Source of the DNA: JAFLCA01 sp041907145
GTDB lineage: Bacteria; Bdellovibrionota_C; UBA2361; JAFLCA01
Length of the DNA: 6,386 nt
Direction: 5' to 3'
Assembly: GCA_041907145.1 (NCBI GenBank)
Contig: JAYRHW010000178.1
Location: forward strand, 1 to 6,386
Shown here piece by piece: positions 1 through 5,298 of the stretch (position 1 is its first letter; each line of letters opens with the position of its first letter). The position numbers were made by a program, and so were the translations under genes. The notes beneath the pieces are model-generated. The model was not told where the DNA came from. It was given only the letters and a program-made list of their open reading frames with translations, and did not search any database.

Positions 1-135
1 AGCAGCGAGAAAAGCAGCCCCCAAAATAGGTAGCCATCGAGTGAGTCGTGGCTGCTGTAGGGAGCCGAATATCGCATAGGGTGCTGTGTTATGCCTGTGG
101 TTGCGCCTCGGGAGGCCTTGGGCTAACCTTAACAC
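1..135 (-). CDS. Possible 5' end of a leftward gene with an N-terminal hydrophobic segment (partial, uncertain)
   Basis: On the minus strand a frame stays open from a TGA at 148-150 to the left edge. A GTG at 135-133 is the only usual start codon I see before its hydrophobic part, which would give 45 codons in the window. The last residues read RLTRWLPILGAAFLAA, a basic stretch followed by a hydrophobic one, as in a signal peptide or first membrane helix. A second minus-strand frame, from an ATG at 77-75 (MRYSAPYSSHDSLDGYLFW and on), is also open to the edge and also hydrophobic at its end, so the frame is not settled. Neither start has a convincing ribosome binding site. No family is recognised. 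The region may instead be plain intergenic DNA upstream of tatA. Confidence 0.25.
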   Translation of the reverse strand, partial: MLRLAQGLPRRNHRHNTAPYAIFGSLQQPRLTRWLPILGAAFLAA

Positions 136-167
136 AATAGTTTCATTTCAACAGTTTTCGGCAAATT

Positions 168-171
168 GAGG
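168..171 (+). promoter_or_regulatory. Ribosome binding site of tatA
   Basis: GAGG lies 7 bases before the ATG at 179, a normal spacing. It supports that start, which also places the family's conserved glutamate at residue 8. No convincing -35/-10 pair was found upstream. Confidence 0.55.
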
Positions 172-178
172 CTCTCCC

Positions 179-442
179 ATGCTTGGTCTAAGCCCCCTTG
201 AAGTTGCAGTCGTAGTCCTTCTCATCGTGCTGCTCTTTGGCACCAAGCGCTTGCCCGAGTTGGGCAGCGGGTTGGGGCAGGCTATCAGCAATTTCAAAAA
301 GTCTTACCGCGAGGGCTCAGCAATCGATGTAACGCCCAAGAAAGAAGAAGAAAAGAAGCCTTCGCGCATCCCCTCGACGAGCTCTTTGGGAGTATGGCCT
401 TTAGGAATAAAGCCTTTAGGGATTGAAGCCTTTCGGGAATGA
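179..442 (+). CDS. tatA: Sec-independent protein translocase subunit TatA (TatA/E family)
   Basis: Pore-forming subunit of the twin-arginine translocase, which moves folded proteins with an RR signal peptide across the inner membrane. The 87-residue product has the family layout: a short N-terminus with a conserved polar residue (Glu8), one membrane helix (about 6-20), the FGTKRLPELG hinge (20-29), an amphipathic helix (about 30-43, GLGQAISNFKKSY), then a charged tail rich in Lys and Glu (54-60). Length and order are typical of TatA. The short charged tail and PELG hinge argue against TatB, though TatE or a TatA paralogue is possible. No tatB or tatC lies in the window, so the gene stands apart from a tat operon here. 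The final 19 residues (SLGVWPLGIKPLGIEAFRE) are not typical of the family; they are encoded by imperfect DNA repeats. The gene ends 12 bases from the convergent zinc-ribbon gene. Confidence 0.93.
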   Translation: MLGLSPLEVAVVVLLIVLLFGTKRLPELGSGLGQAISNFKKSYREGSAIDVTPKKEEEKKPSRIPSTSSLGVWPLGIKPLGIEAFRE

Positions 443-443
443 A
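381..443. repeat. Four imperfect 15-16 bp tandem repeats covering the 3' end of tatA
   Basis: The units are 381-396, 397-411, 412-427 and 428-443. The last three read GCCTTTAGGAATAAA, GCCTTTAGGGATTGAA and GCCTTTCGGGAATGAA; the first (GCTCTTTGGGAGTATG) is more diverged. Units two and three encode the PLGI pairs. Because unit three is 16 bases long, unit four is read in another frame and supplies the TGA stop. Bases 396-414 can also form a hairpin (GGC-TTTA/TAAAGCC, one bulged C, GGAA loop), followed only by TTTA, so it is a poor terminator candidate. Confidence 0.75.
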
Positions 444-454
444 ACTCAGCGTGG

Positions 455-1660
455 TTAAAATGACACCGAATAAACCCTCGCCGAGAAGTACCGAGCTTTC
501 GCGGCCTCTCCATTCAGCAGGGCAAAAGTAAAGTCTTCTGCGTCGCCAGGCTTGAGAACGAGCTTATTCTTGAGCTGTCCTGACTGCAGATTCTTGATCA
601 TCTCAGGGGTTAGAGATCGCACTCTGGTCTTGGCCAAAGTTGCTCCGGCATCAACGCGGTTACGGGATACCAGTTCTCCGCTTTCATTAAAGCCGATCCC
701 TTCAAGCATGACATTCCTGAGGGTCTGCTGAGACTGGTTCTTCAGGGTTCCCGATACGAGATAGGCAGTTTCCCCCGAGTCCAGTACCACTTGCTTGAAG
801 CGCGCATTAACAATGCTCAAGTCAGGCGGAGCAACTTGCACGGCCGTTTGCGAGAAGGACGCGTAGATATTCTCGGCGGCGCCTGGATTGCTGCGCAGAT
901 AGTAGCTCGCTCCAATCAGGATACTAAGAAAAAACACCAAGGGAGCCGAGGTGATCATCAAGCTGTTCCAGCGGCTTGTCGGATGACGATACTCGAACGG
1001 CGGCGCTGCTTCATCAACCGGCAAGCTTTCCACGGGGGCGCGCGAGGCGGCCTTCGAGAAAATGGGGTTGTTGGTCAGTGCGGGCTTAACAATCGTTGGC
1101 TCATCAAACGCTGACGGAGTGAAGCTCTGTTTAGCCTCCATCGGAGTATTGAATTCGGCTGGTTGCCTGAAATTAAAATCAATCTGCTTGTACTCGGACG
1201 GTTCAGGACATGCTGTCTGCCTTGGCATATCCGGCGTAACAGGAGACTCGGCGCTTACCGAATGTGAAGCAACCGGAGGAACGAAATGAGCCTCGGAGGT
1301 TTCTCGACGTTCAAGACCGAGGTTCCAGCTCGGGGGATCCTGAGATACTGCGGCGGTGCCAGCAGAGCCTTCCATGGTGGAAGGGGCTTCCGGGGCAGGG
1401 GCCGGAGTGGTGAATGCAAATGGCTTGGTCTGACTTGTGGCTGCGTCGTCAGCCGCAATTGAATGAGCTACAATTTTAGGCGCGGCCGGCTTGGGCTCTG
1501 CTGCAAATAGATGATCGCAGCGCGAGCAATGAAAGCGCGGGTTGGAAACTCCGACCAAAATCCCATTATCGACCGCAAATTTGGTCTGACATTGCGGGCA
1601 TTGAATGATACTTTGCTGTTGTTCGAGCGTGCTGGCCATTCTAACCGACTTCTGCTGCAT
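455..1660 (-). CDS. Zinc-ribbon, single-pass membrane protein with C-terminal DUF3426-like domain
   Basis: The 401-residue product has three parts. Residues 20-52 are an MJ0042-type zinc ribbon with two CxxC knuckles, CPQC (21-24) and CSRC (45-48). Residues about 55-230 are a low-complexity linker rich in Pro, Ala, Ser and Thr. After RHPTSRW a hydrophobic helix (about 232-254, SLMITSAPLVFFLSILIGAS) spans the membrane. Residues about 280-401 form a soluble domain (ARFKQVVLDSGETAYLVSGT, then NVMLEGIGFNESGELV) resembling DUF3426, a family whose function is not known to me. By topology the ribbon should be cytoplasmic and the C-domain periplasmic. The start shown is the longest; Met8 (1639) is an alternative, with AGAAG 9 bases upstream, whereas no purine-rich site precedes Met1. 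It converges on tatA and diverges from the rlmB-like gene. Molecular function is unknown; domain assignment is by pattern recognition only. Confidence 0.85.
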   Translation of the reverse strand: MQQKSVRMASTLEQQQSIIQCPQCQTKFAVDNGILVGVSNPRFHCSRCDHLFAAEPKPAAPKIVAHSIAADDAATSQTKPFAFTTPAPAPEAPSTMEGSAGTAAVSQDPPSWNLGLERRETSEAHFVPPVASHSVSAESPVTPDMPRQTACPEPSEYKQIDFNFRQPAEFNTPMEAKQSFTPSAFDEPTIVKPALTNNPIFSKAASRAPVESLPVDEAAPPFEYRHPTSRWNSLMITSAPLVFFLSILIGASYYLRSNPGAAENIYASFSQTAVQVAPPDLSIVNARFKQVVLDSGETAYLVSGTLKNQSQQTLRNVMLEGIGFNESGELVSRNRVDAGATLAKTRVRSLTPEMIKNLQSGQLKNKLVLKPGDAEDFTFALLNGEAAKARYFSARVYSVSF

Positions 1661-1679
1661 GTTTCGACAAGACTGCTAG

Positions 1680-1731
1680 TTTAACGGTTTTGACTCTGAC
1701 TCTGATCTGACTCTAACTTTGACTTTAACGG
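1680..1731. repeat. Degenerate TGACTC hexamer array flanked by 8-bp direct repeats
   Basis: Seven units run without a gap: TGACTC (1691), TGACTC (1697), TGATC (1703), TGACTC (1708), TAACTT (1714), TGACTT (1720), TAACGG (1726). A perfect 8-bp direct repeat TTTAACGG brackets the array (1680-1687 and 1724-1731). The array lies 20-70 bases upstream of the leftward zinc-ribbon gene, so it probably falls in that gene's promoter or 5' leader. TTGACT occurs at 1690 and 1719 and resembles a -35 box, but no good -10 follows at the right distance on the plus strand. Confidence 0.6.
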
Positions 1732-1747
1732 CAATTTTTAGATGCCG
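1729..1747. repeat. Short inverted repeat, CGGCA/TGCCG, next to a GC-rich palindrome
   Basis: CGGCA (1729-1733) and TGCCG (1743-1747) could pair around a 9-base AT-rich loop. The 3' arm runs into the perfect palindrome CCGGCGCCGG (1745-1754). It may be an operator, a hairpin in the leader of the leftward gene, or chance; a 5-bp stem is weak evidence. Confidence 0.2.
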
Positions 1748-1822
1748 GCGCCGGGCCGAAAGCACCGAGCGACAATCTTATATAACTGTATGGGATGATA
1801 GCGTTTTCGACTAGAACCTATT

Positions 1823-1850
1823 TTGTCGTAAGTACTAGAATTTTTATAGA
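1823..1850 (+). promoter_or_regulatory. Possible sigma70-type promoter of the rlmB-like gene
   Basis: TTGTCG (1823-1828) and TATAGA (1845-1850) are separated by 16 bases; each matches 4 of 6 consensus positions. Transcription would begin near 1857, leaving a leader of only about 11 bases before the GTG at 1868, which agrees with the lack of a ribosome binding site there. A direct repeat ACTAGAA (1810-1816 and 1834-1840) brackets the -35 box and could be a pair of regulator half-sites. A second AT-rich element, TATATAAC (1779-1786), has no good -35 partner. Confidence 0.3.
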
Positions 1851-1867
1851 AATCCGCGCGCTTAACC

Positions 1868-2674
1868 GTGAGATCTAAATCCCGAAACCACCGACAATCA
1901 TCACCCCAACGGCAGGGAGGATCTCGCCCTGAGTCCTACGCGAAGCATGCGGCAGGTTGCCTGGTTATGGGGCGGAACGCCGTGCGTGAAGTTTTGAAGT
2001 CTTCGCCGGAGCGCGTCGAAGCAATGTTTATCGCCACTTCGGGCGGCGATCCGGAAATTGACAGCCTTGTGGCGCAGGCCGGCTGCGCGGTAGAGCGAAT
2101 GTCTTCCGATGCGTTGAGCTCAATGCTCGGATCGAGCTCGCATCAGTCTTATGCTGCGCGGCTCAGCGAACGGCCGCAGCGAGACCTTAAGGAACATATT
2201 GCCGCGCTGGCAGATAAATCTCGCGTGCGAATTGTAGCTTTGGACTCGATTCAAGATCCGCAAAATCTGGGCGCGATACTGCGCGCAGCCGAGTGCTTCT
2301 CGGTGGATGCGGTTATTTGGTCAAAAAATCGCGGAGTCAGCGTTACTCCGGTAGTGGCGAAGACTAGTGTCGGAGCGAGCGAGCTAGTAAACATCGTCCA
2401 AGTCTCGAACCTCGCCGAAGCGCTGCGCAGACTCAAAGACGAGGGCTTTTGGATTGTCGCGGCTGACGGGTCGACGGGGGCTCAAAGTATCTCCGACTTT
2501 GAATTCCCGGATCGCGCGGTGCTTGTATTCGGCTCTGAAGGCGAGGGGATTCAGCGCATGATCCTTGAAAATGCCGACTTTCGGGTCGCCATTCCCATGT
2601 TGGGACGTATTGATTCGCTCAATGTTTCCCAGGCCGTAGCCGTATTTTTGTATGCCAGCGCTAAAACGAGGTAG
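1868..2674 (+). CDS. rlmB: TrmH/SpoU-family RNA 2'-O-ribose methyltransferase (RlmB-like)
   Basis: The enzyme transfers a methyl group from S-adenosylmethionine to a ribose 2'-OH in rRNA or tRNA. RlmB acts on G2251 of E. coli 23S rRNA; that target is assumed from family resemblance. The 268 residues show a basic N-terminal tail (1-30), an L30e-like substrate-binding domain starting at VMGRNAV (33-39), then the knotted SPOUT catalytic domain with all three SpoU motifs. These are LDSIQDPQNLGAILRAAECF (125-144, with the conserved Asn133 and Arg139), VFGSEGEGI (220-228), and IPMLGRIDSLNVSQAVAVFL (242-261). The start shown is GTG without a Shine-Dalgarno site. The ATG at 1967 (Met34) sits exactly where the L30e-like domain begins, so the tail may or may not be translated. 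It precedes scpA by 92 bases in the same direction. The exact paralogue (RlmB versus TrmH-like) is uncertain. Confidence 0.88.
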   Translation: MRSKSRNHRQSSPQRQGGSRPESYAKHAAGCLVMGRNAVREVLKSSPERVEAMFIATSGGDPEIDSLVAQAGCAVERMSSDALSSMLGSSSHQSYAARLSERPQRDLKEHIAALADKSRVRIVALDSIQDPQNLGAILRAAECFSVDAVIWSKNRGVSVTPVVAKTSVGASELVNIVQVSNLAEALRRLKDEGFWIVAADGSTGAQSISDFEFPDRAVLVFGSEGEGIQRMILENADFRVAIPMLGRIDSLNVSQAVAVFLYASAKTR

Positions 2675-2689
2675 ATTCACAGTCTAGAC

Positions 2690-2753
2690 ACCCCAACAAA
2701 GTTAAAGTAACTTAAAGCGGTTAGGCTGTAAGTTAGTCCTGTCGCTTTGGGGT
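2690..2753 (+). other. Possible RNA fold in the rlmB-scpA gap
   Basis: ACCCCAA (2690-2696) can pair with TTGGGGT (2747-2753), and with a small bulge the stem extends to AAAG/CTTT. Inside, AAGTTA (2699-2704) and TAACTT (2708-2713) form an inverted repeat with a 3-base loop, and TAAGTTA recurs near 2730. The outer stem closes 4 bases before the scpA ribosome binding site. It might be leader structure or a read-through element. There is no U-run, so it is not a standard terminator. Confidence 0.25.
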
Positions 2754-2757
2754 TCAC

Positions 2758-2762
2758 GAGGT
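2758..2762 (+). promoter_or_regulatory. Ribosome binding site of scpA
   Basis: GAGGT lies 4 bases before the GTG at 2767. This supports GTG as the start, and the product then aligns with the usual ScpA N-terminus just before FEVELDLFNGPIDLLL. Confidence 0.5.
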
Positions 2763-2766
2763 CCAC

Positions 2767-3597
2767 GTGGTAGACGACTCATTCGAAGAATATTCTCATT
2801 TTTTTGAGGTCGAGCTGGACCTGTTTAATGGCCCGATCGATCTCCTGCTGCATTTGGTGAAGCAGCGCGAGCTTCCCATCGAGAAGGTATCCCTTGCTGC
2901 GGTTACCGACCAGTATCTTCGCTGCGTTGAGTCGGCCCAGGAATTCGACCTGGATATAGCGGGGGAGTACCTCGTCATCGCGACCACGCTGCTCTCCATC
3001 AAGGCCAGCATTCTCCTCAATAAGCCAGTCGAGTTGGTGCCGGATGATGAGGGTAACCTCGTTGACCCGCACGAGGAACTCCTGCGCAGATTGCGCGAGG
3101 CTCAAATTTACAAGGACGGAGCCGAGCGCTTGGGCCGAAATCCAATGCTCGGGATCGATGTTTTTGCCGCCCCTTCGTCGCTAGCGCACTTCCCCGACCC
3201 TGACGTTAAGTTTGTCGACCACGATCCCTTCCTTCTTGCGCGAGCGTTTCGAAAGCTGCTTGAACAGAGCGGGCAATCTGAGGCCATGTTCACGATCTCT
3301 ATTGATTCAGTTTCGATCGTCGAGCGCATGATGTCGATTCTTGATACTTTGAAGCAGAATCCAGCCGGACTGCCTTTTCAAAAGTTGATTCCGGATTTGA
3401 GCAGCAAGGGGTCTATCATCTCGTCATTTCTTGCCATGTTGGAGCTCTGCAAGCGGCAGGCTATTCGCGTCCGGCAGGATGAAACATTTAGGGAGATTAT
3501 TGTCGGCTTGGCTTCGAGCGAGATCGACGAGGCCGCGCTTTCCTCTGAATTTGATATTTCCCCGCTTGTTGAAAGTTCCGCGCAGGGGATGAAGTAG
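2767..3597 (+). CDS. scpA: Segregation and condensation protein A (ScpA), kleisin subunit of SMC-ScpAB
   Basis: ScpA is the kleisin that bridges the head domains of SMC and binds ScpB, forming the bacterial condensin that compacts and segregates the chromosome in the nucleoid. The 276-residue length fits the family. The N-terminal SMC-neck-binding domain is clear at 13-90: FEVELDLFNGPIDLLLHLVK, then LPIEKVSLAAVTDQYL, DLDIAGEYLVIATTLLSIKA and SILLNKP. A variable, partly acidic linker follows (90-180). The C-terminal winged-helix domain that contacts the SMC head (about 185-248) ends in FLAMLELCKRQAIRVRQDET and FREIIV. The gene starts with GTG. Its stop (TAG 3595-3597) overlaps the scpB ribosome binding site, which indicates coupled translation with scpB. 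No smc gene is in the window. Confidence 0.96.
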   Translation: MVDDSFEEYSHFFEVELDLFNGPIDLLLHLVKQRELPIEKVSLAAVTDQYLRCVESAQEFDLDIAGEYLVIATTLLSIKASILLNKPVELVPDDEGNLVDPHEELLRRLREAQIYKDGAERLGRNPMLGIDVFAAPSSLAHFPDPDVKFVDHDPFLLARAFRKLLEQSGQSEAMFTISIDSVSIVERMMSILDTLKQNPAGLPFQKLIPDLSSKGSIISSFLAMLELCKRQAIRVRQDETFREIIVGLASSEIDEAALSSEFDISPLVESSAQGMK

Positions 3598-3602
3598 GGT
3601 GA
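3596..3602 (+). promoter_or_regulatory. Ribosome binding site of scpB, overlapping the scpA stop
   Basis: AGGGTGA begins inside the TAG stop of scpA and lies 4 bases before the scpB ATG at 3607. This is the usual arrangement for translational coupling of two subunits of one complex. Confidence 0.5.
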
Positions 3603-3606
3603 TACT

Positions 3607-4296
3607 ATGAGCGAAGAAGTGCAGGAAGTAGCCGAGACCGTTGTAGTGGGAGCAGAGGCGCAGACAGAGCCGATGCCCGAGCTGGAGGGTGAAGAACGAG
3701 TAGCCTTGATCGAAGCGCTTATATTTGCGAATGGTGAACCCCTTGCCCTGGCGTCGATTGCCGAGATTACCGGCATCCCGGAAATCGAAGTTCGTGAGGC
3801 TGTGGGGCAGATTCGTACGCAGCTTGTTGAGCGCAACTCCGCCTTAGAGCTCCTTGAAGTAGGCGGGCGATTTCAGTTCCGCACCCGCTTGGAATATTCC
3901 CGATTCGTGCGAGAGCTCAAGTCAGGGCGCCCGCGGCGTTTGAGCGCCCCGGCGCTGGAAACACTGGCGGTAGTCGCTTACCGGCAGCCAATCGTGCGCA
4001 GTGATATCGAGAAAATTCGTGGAGTTGATGTCACTCCGACGCTCAAAACTCTGCTTGAACGAAAGCTGGTCCGCATCGTTGGCCACCAGGAAACAGTAGG
4101 CCAGCCGGCTCTTTATGGCACCACAGATGACTTTCTCAAGGTTTTTGGTCTAAGCTCACTGTCTCAGCTCCCCACGCTACGGGACCTCAAGGAAATTGAT
4201 TCTGCTCCCGTAGATGCCGAAGATGCGCTGGAAGGCGAAGTTCCTGCGGAGCCGGAATTAACAGAGACAGCACTTGAAGAATCGCCCGCGTCATAA
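3607..4296 (+). CDS. scpB: Segregation and condensation protein B (ScpB)
   Basis: ScpB dimers bind the central part of the ScpA kleisin and complete the SMC-ScpAB condensin. The 229-residue product has an acidic N-terminal extension (1-30), a first winged-helix domain (about 31-100, starting RVALIEALIFANGEPL), and a second (about 108-175). The second domain contains the family signature LSAPALETLAVVAYRQPIVR followed by DIEKIRGVDVTPTLKTLLER. Next comes QPALYGTTDDFLKVFGLSSL (166-185), also strongly conserved in ScpB. The C-terminal tail (198-229) is acidic and low in complexity. The last 23 bases overlap the start of the pseudouridine synthase gene in another frame. Gene order and 9-base spacing from scpA are standard for this pair. 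Confidence 0.96.
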   Translation: MSEEVQEVAETVVVGAEAQTEPMPELEGEERVALIEALIFANGEPLALASIAEITGIPEIEVREAVGQIRTQLVERNSALELLEVGGRFQFRTRLEYSRFVRELKSGRPRRLSAPALETLAVVAYRQPIVRSDIEKIRGVDVTPTLKTLLERKLVRIVGHQETVGQPALYGTTDDFLKVFGLSSLSQLPTLRDLKEIDSAPVDAEDALEGEVPAEPELTETALEESPAS

Positions 4297-5095
4297 GCCA
4301 AAATCAAAGACTCCGGCGTCTCCAGGATCTGCTGACGGCAGGATTCGTCTGCAAAAATTCCTGTCAGAATGTGGAGTAGCTTCAAGGCGGCATGCCGAGA
4401 AGCTGATTGTCGAGGGCAAGGTCGAGGTTAATAACGTTGTCGTCAAGGAGCTCGGCACTAAAGTTCATCCGCAGCGTGACATTGTTCGCGTTAGTCGACG
4501 TATCGTAAAGCCGGCGCAGCGCGGGATCATACTCCTTAACAAGCCTCGCGGCGTTGTTTCTACCCTTAGCGATCCGGAAGGGCGTCCTACAGTTGCGGAA
4601 TTTCTAACGAAGCACTTTAAGTCTTACTTCCCTGTCGGTCGATTGGACTGGGACTCTACTGGTTTAATGATTCTCACGAATGACGGAGAAATGGCCGAGC
4701 GCTTGATGCATCCGCGCTACGGTTTCGAACGCACCTACCACGTCCGAGTTGAGGGAATTCCGAACGACAACACCATACAAAAACTGGAGCAGGGGGTGCG
4801 CCTGGAGGATGGTCTGGCCCGCGCGAAGGCAATACGGCTACTAAAAAACGATGAAAATTCTGCCTGGATAGAAATCACCATTGCAGAAGGGCGCAATCGC
4901 ATCGTCCGTCGCATGATGGATAAAGTGAGGCACCCCGTCATGAAACTCAAGCGCGTCTCCTACGGGCCGTTCCGCCTTGGGAACCTCGACACTGGGCAGA
5001 TCCGCAAGCTTACGGAAAAGGAATATCAGCAGATTCGCTTGCGGGTGTTCAATTACAAGCCGCGGGACGGTAGCAAACCACACCCCGATCGCTAG
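4274..5095 (+). CDS. rluB: RsuA/RluB-family rRNA pseudouridine synthase
   Basis: The enzyme isomerises a uridine to pseudouridine in rRNA; RluB acts on U2605 of E. coli 23S rRNA, assumed here by family and context. The 273 residues hold a basic tail (1-21), an S4 RNA-binding domain (about 23-67, RLQKFLSECGVASRRHAEKL), and the catalytic domain. That domain starts at LLNKPRGVVST (87-97), has VGRLDWDSTGLMILTNDG (121-138) with the catalytic aspartate at 125, and EGRNRIVRRM (205-214). The start is TTG at 4274. An in-frame TAA lies at 4259-4261 and no ATG, GTG or other TTG comes before the S4 domain, so TTG is essentially forced. It overlaps scpB by 23 bases and lacks a good ribosome binding site, so it probably depends on scpB translation. 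Linkage of rluB to scpAB is common in bacteria. No clear terminator follows the stop. Confidence 0.93.
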   Translation: MKNRPRHKPKSKTPASPGSADGRIRLQKFLSECGVASRRHAEKLIVEGKVEVNNVVVKELGTKVHPQRDIVRVSRRIVKPAQRGIILLNKPRGVVSTLSDPEGRPTVAEFLTKHFKSYFPVGRLDWDSTGLMILTNDGEMAERLMHPRYGFERTYHVRVEGIPNDNTIQKLEQGVRLEDGLARAKAIRLLKNDENSAWIEITIAEGRNRIVRRMMDKVRHPVMKLKRVSYGPFRLGNLDTGQIRKLTEKEYQQIRLRVFNYKPRDGSKPHPDR

Positions 5096-5112
5096 TCCTG
5101 TAGTTCCCTAAC

Positions 5113-5141
5113 TTGACTTGCATTTTTCTATCCGGTACACT
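5113..5141 (+). promoter_or_regulatory. Sigma70-type promoter of the tRNA-fMet gene
   Basis: TTGACT (5113-5118) and TACACT (5136-5141) are exactly 17 bases apart, with 5 of 6 and 4 of 6 consensus matches. This is the best promoter in the window. The stretch after the -10 box (CCCGTCTCCGC) is GC-rich, as in stable-RNA promoters under stringent control. Transcription would start near 5148, giving a leader of about 50 bases that must be removed from the tRNA precursor. It starts 17 bases after the rluB stop. Confidence 0.7.
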
Positions 5142-5162
5142 CCCGTCTCCGCTGAAATCCTT

Positions 5163-5176
5163 AGATTTATCAATCT
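5163..5176 (+). repeat. Small inverted repeat in the tRNA leader
   Basis: AGATT (5163-5167) and AATCT (5172-5176) pair around TATC and are followed by TTTT. It resembles a very weak terminator, but the stem is AT-rich and sits between the promoter and the tRNA, so a role in leader folding or processing, or chance, is more likely. Confidence 0.2.
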
Positions 5177-5197
5177 TTTTGGCGGATTAGTTCTTAA

Positions 5198-5271
<74 letters not shown>

Positions 5272-5272
5272 T

Positions 5273-5292
5273 ATCTCTCGGAATCTCTCGGA
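5273..5292. repeat. Perfect 10-bp tandem duplication just after the tRNA
   Basis: ATCTCTCGGA occurs twice without a gap (5273-5282 and 5283-5292), starting 2 bases after the tRNA discriminator base. It lies in the 3' trailer of the tRNA precursor. Confidence 0.75.
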
Positions 5293-5298
5293 GCAAAA

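Noticed and set aside
179..442. tatA considered as frameshifted or truncated
   Set aside because: At 87 residues with complete helix, hinge and amphipathic region it is within normal TatA length; only the repeat-derived tail is odd.
791..1114. A 107-codon plus-strand frame inside the zinc-ribbon gene
   Set aside because: It lies opposite the membrane segment and linker of a coherent multi-domain protein; no motif or ribosome binding site supports it.
1691..1731. Hexamer array considered as a CRISPR array or integron-type repeat
   Set aside because: Units are about 6 bases, contiguous, without spacers, and no Cas or integrase gene is nearby.
1745..1754. Perfect palindrome CCGGCGCCGG as an operator
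   Set aside because: A 10-bp GC palindrome can occur by chance or as a restriction-type site in GC-rich DNA; there is no second copy or supporting context, so it is mentioned only beside the nearby inverted repeat.
2675..2766. A known riboswitch ahead of scpA
   Set aside because: The gap is only 92 bases, shows no known aptamer motif, and scpA is not a usual riboswitch target.
3378..3836. A 152-codon minus-strand frame across the scpA-scpB junction
   Set aside because: It runs antisense to two well-conserved genes and its Ser/Arg-rich product shows no domain or good start site.
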